From Rhodanobacter sp. B05 (GTDB lineage: Bacteria; Pseudomonadota; Gammaproteobacteria; Xanthomonadales; Rhodanobacteraceae): DNA of 64,000 bases. This document shows positions 1-6,831 of the stretch, in pieces; position 1 is the first letter of the stretch, and the number at the start of each line of letters is the position of its first letter. Where the stretch lies: contig NZ_MUNU01000003.1 in the NCBI RefSeq assembly GCF_002001085.1, forward strand, positions 1-64,000. The letters are read 5' to 3'. A program made the translations under genes and the position numbers. The notes under the pieces were generated by a model. It did no database searches and had not been told where the DNA came from. It worked only from the letters and a program-made list of their open reading frames with translations.

Positions 1-158
1 TCGTCATCGTCTGCGATGGAACAGCCGAGGCAGACAAGCGGATTGCGCGGGTGTTGTGGAATGATCCGGCGACCGGGGTGATGCGGCATGCGGATGCGGG
101 GTATGAGATTGCTGTGGAGTGTGCGAAGGAGCAGGGGTTGAAGTTGCCGATGGTTTGA
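1..158 (+). CDS. hutU: Urocanate hydratase, C-terminal end (partial)
   Basis: Only the last 51 codons are in the window, read in frame from base 3 to the TGA at 156-158. The peptide ends in the very conserved urocanase tail, with [19 protein letters not shown] followed by an Ala/Cys-Lys-Glu-Gln segment and a final LPMV. Urocanase is a cytosolic NAD-dependent enzyme that hydrates urocanate to imidazolonepropionate in histidine degradation. The rest of the gene, and probably other hut genes, lie upstream of the window. Nothing after the stop suggests a further hut gene on this side. Confidence 0.9.
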   Translation, partial: VIVCDGTAEADKRIARVLWNDPATGVMRHADAGYEIAVECAKEQGLKLPMV

Positions 159-223
159 GGGGTTTGAATGCGGTTTTTCTCAGCCGGTTAGGCGTGCGGT
201 GCGCAGGGAGTAGCGTGCAACGC

Positions 224-358
224 CTAGCGCAGCAGATGCAGGTAGCGCAAGTAGCGCTTCCGGTCGGTGTCATCGAGAAAACAGGGCAGGCGGTTGTTGC
301 CGCGCTGCACGATGTGCTGAGGAATGCCGGGAAGGTTGAGTTGAGGTTGCCGGGCCAT
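224..358 (-). pseudogene. REP-associated tyrosine transposase (RAYT), N-terminal remnant
   Basis: Read on the minus strand from the ATG at 356-358, the 44-residue peptide begins MARQPQLNLPGIPQHIVQRG and continues with NNRLPCFLDD and a Tyr-rich helix. This is the characteristic N-terminus of RAYT (TnpA-REP, IS200/Y1-like) proteins. The frame is stopped by TAG at 224-226, where a Glu codon would be expected. The next codons still read like the family (ALHATPCAPHA) before a second stop, after which similarity ends. The HUH catalytic part and the tyrosine motif are missing. It is therefore a dead fragment, but it shows that a REP-mobilising transposase once sat here, beside a short repeat arm at 446-462. 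Confidence 0.75.
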
Positions 359-445
359 TGATTTGGAATCGTGGAAGGCATCTACGCAGCAGTAGCCAGC
401 ATCGCCGCGGCCTGTCGTAGGTATTGGGCGCAGTCGTTTGTGCGA

Positions 446-462
446 AAGTGAACCTGACCCCG
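446..462 (+). repeat. Short repeat arm (AAGTGAACCTGACCCCG)
   Basis: These 17 bases recur exactly at 9582-9598, where they form one arm of an inverted repeat. Here only one arm is seen, about 90 bp from the RAYT remnant. The remaining DNA between 359 and 595 contains no reading frame I can support. Confidence 0.6.
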
Positions 463-595
463 TTCGACCGGGACAAAGTGAAGGGCGGTAGTGTGGTGGA
501 GTTCAAGCGACAGGCGTGATGGCGCGGGGCATCTGCATTTCGCATGTCTGCATCTCCATCTGTCGTTTTGCCCAATAGCGTTCTTCGAGGCCAAC

Positions 596-1177
596 GTGGT
601 CACCATTGAGAAGTCGGCAGCAGCAATCCAGCTCTTAGAGCGCGCGATCATCATGTACTTTGATGGTGAGCCGCTTTACTTCGTCGTCAACTTGGCTCAG
701 CCCGCCCACTTAATTTTGAAAGACATGGCGCAGAGGGCGATGCCCGATACGTACTTCAGTAGCGTCGTGCATCGAGACATCAAGGAGCACGGTGCGGATG
801 TGGCCCACGGAGTGCCGCTAGATGGGATCAAAGACTTCTTCAATGTTCTGCATGCACCTGCGAATTCGGCAAAGCACTTTCAGAATCCCGACGAACGCGT
901 GGTTACGATTGAGGCTGACGACATCCATGCGACCTTCACTCAAGCCATCGGGCATGCCCTTGACTTGGGTATTTCCACCAACATTCTGACTGCCTTTGGA
1001 ATGTGGCTTGTAGTCGCGCGGGGCCTTGAGGGATCAAAGGTATTGCCACAAGCTCGCGAAATATTTCCAGGCTTTGAAGGCATGACTGAAGCGGAGAAGT
1101 TGGAGGCGGGGCGCCGACTCATTCAGACCGTCGTGCAGACCGGGGAGGTTCCCCTTCCTCAGTTCGCGAAACGCTGA
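596..1177 (+). CDS. Hypothetical protein, 193 aa, mostly helical
   Basis: I do not recognise a named family. The frame is open from 491, but the first 35 codons look non-coding. A GTG at 596 preceded by CGAGG (586-590) is the best start and gives VVTIEKSAAAIQLLERAI at the N-terminus. The protein has no signal peptide or membrane span. It is rich in amphipathic helices, with an N-terminal segment that pairs a helix with a Tyr-Phe-containing turn. Its arrangement (short N-terminal helix bundle, then a conserved-looking His-Ala-Thr-Phe segment near residue 110) is reminiscent of small HEPN-like helical proteins, but the Rx4-6H motif is not evident, so this is only a guess. It stands alone between a transposase remnant and an AlbA_2 gene. 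Confidence 0.6.
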   Translation: MVTIEKSAAAIQLLERAIIMYFDGEPLYFVVNLAQPAHLILKDMAQRAMPDTYFSSVVHRDIKEHGADVAHGVPLDGIKDFFNVLHAPANSAKHFQNPDERVVTIEADDIHATFTQAIGHALDLGISTNILTAFGMWLVVARGLEGSKVLPQAREIFPGFEGMTEAEKLEAGRRLIQTVVQTGEVPLPQFAKR

Positions 1178-1314
1178 GATACCCTTTATTGCGCTTCTTC
1201 ATTACCGGGCTGTGCTGGAGTTTAAAGACGACTAGTCAGGGAACTATTCCAATAAGTTGATTTAAGACGGACGGGTACGCTGTCGCATAATCACAACGTC
1301 AGGGGCCACAAGAC

Positions 1315-2250
1315 ATGCCCTCTCTTCTTGATAAGGGTTTGAAAGCAAAGCGCGAGTCAAAATTCGTCGACTTCAAGCGAGAATTTGACCCTGCATCGCC
1401 TGGTGAATGGTGCGAGCTTATAAAGGATATTGTCGCAATGGCCAACAGCGGCGGCGGCGTTATCCTTATTGGGATAGACGATGGAGGAATTCCGTCCAAT
1501 GCTGATGTAACGGCGATTCTGGCTTTAGACCATGCGAAGGTGTTGGACAAGATTCGCAAATACACCGGATCGGAATTCGTTGAAATTGAAGTTCACGAAG
1601 CGCAGAAGGGCGCGGATACGATTGCGCTCTTAGAGGTCGCAGCGGTGGAAGTGCCGATAGTCTTCCAAGAGGTTGGCACATACGAGGGTCACGCAGGAAA
1701 GCAGAAAACAGCTTTTTCCAAAGGTACGGTCTATTTCCGGCATGGTGCAAAAAGCGAACCCGGCACGACGACTGACCTTCGCAATGTGATCGAGCGCAGG
1801 CTTAAAGCCATCAGGGCGGAATGGCTGGATGGCGTTCGCAAGGTGGTTACAGCACCGCAAGGATCGGCAGTTTCAATATTTGCAGGCGATGTCCGTGAAA
1901 GCGACGAAGTGGGCGCTGTACCTATCCGCCTAGTGACTGATCCCGAGGCGCCGGGATATCGCTTGATCGACCACGACACGACCTATCCTTACAGACAAAA
2001 AGAATTCATGAGTAAGATCAACGACATGCTTCCAGATGGTGTCAATGTCAGCACGTACGACATTCTCGCCGTTCGTAGGGTGCACGACATTGATCGTCAG
2101 CCTACGTATTGTCATACGCCTAAGTTTGGCAGTCCCCAGTACAGCGATAGCTTTGCCACTTGGATTGTTGCTAGCCACAAAGAAAACAACGAGTTTTTCG
2201 CGGAGGCGCGCAGTAAATACCATCAAGGTACGCATAGAAATGGTGAATAA
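1315..2250 (+). CDS. AlbA_2 / Schlafen-type ATP-binding domain protein
   Basis: The 311-aa product starts with an AlbA_2 (Schlafen_AlbA) domain at about residues 10-160. Visible signatures are the ESKFVDFKREF strand (14-24), in which an acidic residue precedes the DFK, and IVAMANSGGGVILIGIDDG (about 41-59), the glycine-rich loop typical of this fold. The C-terminal 150 residues are unassigned and contain no clear helix-turn-helix. Proteins of this family occur as putative regulators, as nucleases and in phage-defence islands; the substrate cannot be told from sequence. ATG at 1315 follows a weak purine stretch. The gene is a single unit flanked by short repeats, and its TAA stop lies at the edge of one of them. 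Confidence 0.75.
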   Translation: MPSLLDKGLKAKRESKFVDFKREFDPASPGEWCELIKDIVAMANSGGGVILIGIDDGGIPSNADVTAILALDHAKVLDKIRKYTGSEFVEIEVHEAQKGADTIALLEVAAVEVPIVFQEVGTYEGHAGKQKTAFSKGTVYFRHGAKSEPGTTTDLRNVIERRLKAIRAEWLDGVRKVVTAPQGSAVSIFAGDVRESDEVGAVPIRLVTDPEAPGYRLIDHDTTYPYRQKEFMSKINDMLPDGVNVSTYDILAVRRVHDIDRQPTYCHTPKFGSPQYSDSFATWIVASHKENNEFFAEARSKYHQGTHRNGE

Positions 2251-2271
2251 AGGGACCGTGGCTAATTAAAT
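2247..2271 (+). repeat. Short dispersed repeat, copy 1
   Basis: AAAGGGACCGTGGCTAATTAA lies right at the stop codon of the AlbA_2 gene. A near-identical sequence is at 2932-2955, so the GIY-YIG-like gene between them is bracketed by direct repeats. Confidence 0.6.
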
Positions 2272-2310
2272 CCGATCGTCGTCTGGCGGGATGAGTCTCC
2301 TTCTGGGCGA

Positions 2311-2365
2311 GGCGTCAGGGACAATTTATGGCTAGCTGTCGGAGGACGTAAATTGTGCCTGGCGC
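2311..2365. repeat. REP-like inverted repeat (GGCGTCAGGGACAATTT type)
   Basis: The left arm GGCGTCAGGGACAATTTA at 2311-2328 pairs with TAAATTGTGCCTGGCGCC at 2348-2365 with two mismatches. The central 19 bp form the loop. Arms of the same family occur at 6538-6591, 12097-12113, 13207-13222, 13453-13476 and 14083-14097. It lies 36 bp upstream of the next start codon. Confidence 0.7.
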
Positions 2366-2400
2366 CATTGTTCACATCACTATCAGGACAGGGGGGAATC

Positions 2401-2913
2401 ATGACCGTGACCGTATCCTTTGATTACAAGACCAAGCACACGGTGGAGGTTGACGGAAATCAGCACGTCGTGGCACGAGCCGCCATCCCGGCGTCTCCAG
2501 GACTTTACGTTATACGCAACAAGGCACAAGCAGCTCATGTTTATGCGGGGACATCGTCCAATTTGAAGCAGCGATTTAATGCTCGCTTTGAAGTTTTTCG
2601 GGAGACCGGGTTTGTCACTGCTGATCTTGCCGGTCTGCGTATCTATATCATTAAAATTCTGATCAATGGTGCTTCTCGCGCGGTTAACGACAACGGTATC
2701 ATTCTTGTCAATGGTGTCGCTTTCGATGTCGAAAACCTGCTTATACGCAGCATCGTGGCTGTTAAACATTGCAACGTTCTCAATGTTGCCAAGTGGCAGA
2801 CCTTCTCCAATCCCTTCAACGAGCAGTTGGATGTGAATTTTCTCAATTTCCCGCACTCGACCGCCTACTTCGTCCCGGGAAATTTTTACATGGCGGCCCA
2901 TCACGTCTTGTGA
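2401..2913 (+). CDS. GIY-YIG-like domain protein, 170 aa
   Basis: The ATG at 2401 follows a strong purine run (AGGGGGGAATC), which fixes the start. After a 30-residue N-terminal segment the sequence reads GLYVI (34-38), then VYAGTSSNLKQRF (47-59). This matches the GIY...YIG element with the conserved Arg on the following helix. A Glu at about 111 and Asn residues at 125-140 could be the remaining active-site positions. In the canonical motif GIY is replaced by GLY and YIG by YAG, as in many divergent members. The family consists of endonucleases, but activity here is inferred only. The gene is flanked by direct repeats and may have moved as a unit. Confidence 0.55.
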   Translation: MTVTVSFDYKTKHTVEVDGNQHVVARAAIPASPGLYVIRNKAQAAHVYAGTSSNLKQRFNARFEVFRETGFVTADLAGLRIYIIKILINGASRAVNDNGIILVNGVAFDVENLLIRSIVAVKHCNVLNVAKWQTFSNPFNEQLDVNFLNFPHSTAYFVPGNFYMAAHHVL

Positions 2914-2931
2914 TTAGCCAAAATAAAGATC

Positions 2932-3015
2932 AAAGGGGACGTGGCTAATTAATTTCGTCGACCATGTTGGCTGACCGTGCCGGTGCGCTGCATTTGATTG
3001 GCCGCGTCCCCTTTG
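2932..3015. repeat. Inverted repeat pair with AAAGGGGACGTGGCTAATTAA arm
   Basis: The left arm CAAAGGGGACGTGGCTAAT at 2931-2949 pairs imperfectly with ATTGGCCGCGTCCCCTTTG at 2997-3015 (16 of 19 positions). It follows the GIY-YIG-like gene by 18 bp. A degenerate half with CGTCCCTTTTG recurs at 3261-3271. This is consistent with a REP doublet. Confidence 0.6.
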
Positions 3016-3087
3016 TCGCGCTTGCAGTTATCGCGGCAGGTTGATCACCCGAGGATCGAGGAAGCGTGATAGCTGCTCGACGAACCG

Positions 3088-3240
3088 TCAGCGCCCAGTA
3101 GCGGTGTAGGTGAATTTCTGGCCGGCGAGCGAGGCTTCATACATCCGCCCGCCCCTGGTGACGGTGAAGACGGCCATGCCCTTGTCATAGCCGCCGCCGC
3201 TGGCCGAACCACCCGCGCCAAATAGGGGGTCGGAGGTAAT
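3088..3240 (-). pseudogene. C-terminal fragment of an unidentified protein
   Basis: On the minus strand the frame ends at 3088-3090, with a tail reading GGGYDKGMAVFTVTRGGRMY followed by EASLAGQKFTY. This is a well-formed C-terminus of the kind found at the end of some proteobacterial exported proteins with a MAVFT...GGLMYEA...GQKF pattern, possibly lipid-binding SYLF relatives (uncertain). The upstream part is replaced at about 3240 by repeat DNA and the IS4 transposase tail, so only some 50 residues survive. I treat it as a remnant cut by mobile DNA. Confidence 0.4.
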
Positions 3241-3253
3241 TAAGCCCGGATAA

Positions 3254-3520
3254 CTACCTTCGTCCCTTTTGATTGAAGTGCTCTTGCTGCTCAGCGCGAT
3301 GGCGGCTTTTGCAAGCTGGCTTGTGGGCATGGCTTGCGAAAGCTGCGGTATCGACGCCTGGCTCGCGCCATTCCGATCGAAACGACGCCTCTACTCGGTG
3401 ATGCGGCTGGGTCGTGAGGCACTCGTGCGACGATGGCCGAACACGCACTTGAGCAAACTCATCAATCAGCTGCGCCACCCCAGTTCACAACTGCTCGATC
3501 AACTGGGTGTGCCGGCATGA
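3254..3520 (+). pseudogene. IS4-family transposase, C-terminal remnant
   Basis: The frame is open from 3254 to the TGA at 3518-3520. It encodes the typical end of IS4-type DDE transposases: LIEVLLLLSAMAAFASWL, then a Cys-containing helix, RRLYSVMRLGREALVRRW and a final Leu-Asp-Gln-Leu tail. The DDE catalytic region is absent because the upstream sequence is unrelated. No matching left end is visible in the window, so the element cannot be delimited. Confidence 0.7.
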
Positions 3521-3822
3521 AAACGTGGGGAAACCTCAGGGTCAGAGCGCACTTCTTTGAGGCTGCCGCCTTGGAAAGTCGACTCTGCCCCCGGTTTCTC
3601 TGCATCGCCATAGTCCTTCTCCGCGCACTCAGCTGGGCGTACCATCACCTGCAACGACTAAGCGCCGGGAAACAAGTCGGTCCGGAGTAGCCCAGGGGTC
3701 ACCGAGAGCGCCGTGCCCGACGCTCGTGCAGCCCCTGTTTCCGCCTGCCGGCGAGGTGCATTGCAACGGCCGAAGGACTGGTCAAGCGGAAATCCAGTGA
3801 CTTCACCGTTGTCCGGAGGGGA
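3521..3822. other. Non-coding stretch with a short inverted repeat
   Basis: No supported gene. GGGTCAGAGCGCACTTC at about 3539 and GGAAAGTCGACTCTGCCCCC at 3571 form an imperfect inverted pair of the same style as the other REP-like repeats, and may mark the end of the IS4 remnant. The last 60 bp carry the GGAGG that serves the TIR gene. Confidence 0.4.
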
Positions 3823-5979
3823 GTGTTGCCAGTGCTGGCGCAGGATTCCATCGCACCACCGTTCCGCTATTACGCCTTCATCAGCTACAGCCACCAGGAC
3901 AAGGCCTGGGCCGACTGGCTGCACAAGGCGCTGGAGACTTATGCGGTGCCGAAACGACTGGTCGGCCAGACCACCGACGCTGGCGTCATTCCCACGCGAC
4001 TGACGCCGATCTTCCGTGATCGCGACGAACTGGCCAGCGCCCATGACCTCGGTGGCAAGGTCAATGCCGCGCTGGCGCAATCGGCGAACTTGATCGTGAT
4101 CTGCTCGCCGCGCTCGGCGACATCACATTGGGTGCAGGAGGAAGTACTCGCCTACAAACGGATGGGTGGCAGCGAGCGGATCTTCTGCGTGATCGTTGAC
4201 GGCGAACCCAACGCCAGCGCCATGCCCCAACACGAGGCCGAGGAATGCTTCGCGCCCGCGCTTCGCGTCCAGTTTGACCGGCAGGGCCGAGCCACCGCGC
4301 TGCCGGCCGAGCCCATCGCAGCTGACGTGCGCGCCGGCAAGGACGGCAAGGCCAACGCCAAGCTAAAACTGATCGCCGGGATGCTTGAGGTGGACTTTGA
4401 CCGCCTCAAGCAACGCGAGCTGCAGCGGCGCGCGCGGCGCCTGACAGCAGTCGCGGGGCTGGCGGTGGTGGTGATGGCAATCACATCCATTCTGGCCATC
4501 TTCGCGCTGGTCTCGCGCCACGATGCCCAGCGACGCCAAGCCCAGGCCGAAGATATTCTGGGTTTCATGCTTGGCGATTTGCGCGGCAAGCTTGCCACGG
4601 TCGGACGGCTCGACCTGATGGTGGCGGTCGACGACAAGGCCACCGCTTACTTTGGCACGCTGCAGCCGAGTGATCTCAATCAACATGCGCTGGAGCAACA
4701 GGCGCGTTTGCTGACCGGCATCGGTCAGGTGCGATTGGACCAGGGTCACGATAACAAGGCCATGCTGGCGTTTCACGACTCCTATGCGCGCAGCAGCGAA
4801 CTTTTCAGACGTGAGCCCGGAAACGGTCAAAGATTGTTCGACAAGGCCCAGGCCGAATACTGGATAGGGTTCGCTTTCTGGCGCCAGGGGCAACTGGACA
4901 ATGCGCAAGCGTGGCTACGACGTTATCGCGATAGCGCGCTGAAGCTTGCCGCGATGGATCGAACGAATTTCGCGTGGCAGCGTGAGGTTGCTTCCGGCCA
5001 GGAAAACCTGGCCACACTCGACTTGGCTCGCGGTCGCGACGAGCAGGCCGAGCGCGTTTTCCGCAACGCCTATGAGCTCTATCTTGGTTGGATGAAAACC
5101 CATCCGCACGACACCGGGTTGCGTGACGAGGCGGCCAATATTGCCTCTTATCTGGGTAGCCTGGCGATGCAGGACGGTCGGCTCGCGGAGGCGCGCGCCC
5201 GCTACACGGAACAGGTGGAATACCTCACGGCCAATCGCACTGCCGAGCCCGACAATGCGCAATGGAAATCGGAGTGGCCGGATGCGCGTCTGTTCCTGGT
5301 GGAGGTACAAGCCGAAACGGGTGACATTGCCGACGCTCGTCGTGGTGCTGCAGAGGCGACGGCCCTGGGCGAAGTGCTGGCCAAGCAGGACCCCACCAAC
5401 AAGACCTGGCAGGTGCAGCTTGGCAAAGACTACTGGTGGGTTGCGCGTCTCGATTCAGGGGTGGCACCGGATCGGGCCATGACTGAAGCACTCAGCGCGG
5501 AACGCATCTTCGCCACCACGCGCGCCGTTGAAACGAAGGACAGCCTCGACCTGCACTGGTTGGCGAAGTCGCAGATGCTGCTTGGCGAACTGATGTGGCG
5601 ACTTGGTGAGAATGCCGAAGCGACGACTTGGCTGTCTCGTGCCAATGCCGAGCTGGCACCGGCACTCGCCACCCAGCAAAACAAGGATGCTTACCGGTTG
5701 TTGCCGCCCGAGTTGCATTTGCTTCTGGGGGGCGTTGCGGCGCAACGTGGCGACGACGCTGCCGCACAGGCTGCCTGGTCCATTGCCGAACAGGAGTTGC
5801 GCGAGGGTACCAGGCAGCCTACGTTTGATCGCCTCGATCTGCTGGTACGCGTCTTTCTGGCGCAGCATCGCGACGCTACCGCGTCGCCCTATCTGGCACG
5901 ACTGAAGGCAAGCGGGTACGTGCCGCTGTACCCGTGGCAGGATGGCCCAGGCACCCCGGCGACGGCCGAGTCGCGGTGA
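3823..5979 (+). CDS. Membrane-anchored TIR-TPR protein
   Basis: The protein is about 718 aa. Residues 14-150 form a TIR domain: YYAFISYSHQDKAWADWL at 16-33, FRDRDEL at 64-70, and SHWVQEEV at 101-108. Glu106 or Glu107 sits where the NAD-hydrolysing glutamate of catalytic TIR domains lies. A hydrophobic segment at 207-231 is a single membrane span. The remaining 490 residues are helical repeats of TPR type. The TIR end would be cytoplasmic and the repeats periplasmic if the positive residues at 201-206 are inside. The start is ambiguous: GTG 3823, TTG 3826 and GTG 3832 are in frame, and GGAGG at 3815-3819 favours TTG 3826 or GTG 3832. TIR-TPR proteins occur in sensing and anti-phage contexts; no effector partner other than the next small gene is adjacent. 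Confidence 0.85.
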   Translation: MLPVLAQDSIAPPFRYYAFISYSHQDKAWADWLHKALETYAVPKRLVGQTTDAGVIPTRLTPIFRDRDELASAHDLGGKVNAALAQSANLIVICSPRSATSHWVQEEVLAYKRMGGSERIFCVIVDGEPNASAMPQHEAEECFAPALRVQFDRQGRATALPAEPIAADVRAGKDGKANAKLKLIAGMLEVDFDRLKQRELQRRARRLTAVAGLAVVVMAITSILAIFALVSRHDAQRRQAQAEDILGFMLGDLRGKLATVGRLDLMVAVDDKATAYFGTLQPSDLNQHALEQQARLLTGIGQVRLDQGHDNKAMLAFHDSYARSSELFRREPGNGQRLFDKAQAEYWIGFAFWRQGQLDNAQAWLRRYRDSALKLAAMDRTNFAWQREVASGQENLATLDLARGRDEQAERVFRNAYELYLGWMKTHPHDTGLRDEAANIASYLGSLAMQDGRLAEARARYTEQVEYLTANRTAEPDNAQWKSEWPDARLFLVEVQAETGDIADARRGAAEATALGEVLAKQDPTNKTWQVQLGKDYWWVARLDSGVAPDRAMTEALSAERIFATTRAVETKDSLDLHWLAKSQMLLGELMWRLGENAEATTWLSRANAELAPALATQQNKDAYRLLPPELHLLLGGVAAQRGDDAAAQAAWSIAEQELREGTRQPTFDRLDLLVRVFLAQHRDATASPYLARLKASGYVPLYPWQDGPGTPATAESR

Positions 5980-6081
5980 CCGGCGCGCTCCACGCGGAGA
6001 CAGTCGATCATCCATTCATCGGACCGGCGGACCGTGCGTCCACCGTTTGGGCCCTGAGCGGCCACACTTCACGCGGGAGCA

Positions 6082-6519
6082 ATGGCCATGTCAAACAGCA
6101 ATCTCACAGTGGTGCTCAATGTTTGCAACTTCCACAACAGCGACGGTTACTGGACCAATATCAGTGCCGCCAACGGGAGCCCCTACAGCTATCAGTATTC
6201 CGGCGGCAACGACCACGACCAGGATAGTCCGCAAGGCCATATTCCGCATGGCCATGTAAAGCACGCCGTCGGCCATGGTGCCGCCACCATTGAAGTGCAG
6301 TTGCGATGCGACCCACGTTACGTGTTCGACCAAGTGTCTTTCGATGGAAATGATCAAGGCCAGTTGGCTTGGCAACGCCAAGGCACGGATCCGAAAAGTC
6401 GAACAATCACGAACCAGTGCACCCACGCGACCACTACGCACTACAAGATCAAGATCAGGGATACGACGGCCAACACCACCCTCGACTGCGACCCGGTGAT
6501 CAGAAATGTCCCGGTCTAG
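6082..6519 (+). CDS. Hypothetical protein, 145 aa, probable partner of the TIR-TPR gene
   Basis: I do not recognise this family. It follows the TIR-TPR gene by 102 bp in the same direction, after CGGGAG at 6074-6079; ATG 6082 or ATG 6088 could start it. There is no signal peptide or membrane span. The composition is rich in Asn, His, Thr and Asp. Its alternating pattern (LTVVLNVCNF near the start, ATIEVQLRCDP in the middle, THYKIKIRDTT near the end) suggests a small beta-sandwich. Three of its four cysteines lie in the second half. The repeat at 6538 follows directly, so the pair probably forms one insertion unit. Confidence 0.6.
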   Translation: MAMSNSNLTVVLNVCNFHNSDGYWTNISAANGSPYSYQYSGGNDHDQDSPQGHIPHGHVKHAVGHGAATIEVQLRCDPRYVFDQVSFDGNDQGQLAWQRQGTDPKSRTITNQCTHATTTHYKIKIRDTTANTTLDCDPVIRNVPV

Positions 6520-6537
6520 CAGAAAAAAGGGGGGAAG

Positions 6538-6591
6538 GTCTCAGGGACAATTTTTCAGGGACCACGCGGTCTCTAAATTGTCCCTGACATC
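6538..6591. repeat. REP-like inverted repeat
   Basis: GTCTCAGGGACAATTTT at 6538-6554 pairs with AAATTGTCCCTGACATC at 6575-6591. It is 18 bp past the stop of the preceding gene. The following 240 bp, up to the MBOAT start at 6832, hold no frame I can support apart from the ribosome site GGGGAG at 6821-6826. Confidence 0.7.
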
Positions 6592-6831
6592 ATTCTTGAA
6601 GATCAAGGCGGGTTCGAGCCACTTCCTGTACCGGATCGTCCATCGTCGCCACCAGCAAACTGCGGCTCTGCGCCGGTTACGAAGCGATGGCCGGGTGCCC
6701 ACGATTCCAAGCGACATGCTCCAAGCCCTCCCATTGCATTCGCCCTCGGGTCGGCCCATGCTCGCGCCCGCTCCAGGGGCTCGTGCGAAGTGGCGTTTCA
6801 GCAGCGGCTTGATCATTGACTGGGGAGAGTC

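Noticed and set aside
4-381. Open minus-strand frame of 125 codons over the hutU end
   Set aside because: It runs antisense to the conserved urocanase C-terminus and in another frame of the RAYT fragment; its residue pattern is Ser/Thr/Pro-rich and non-protein-like.
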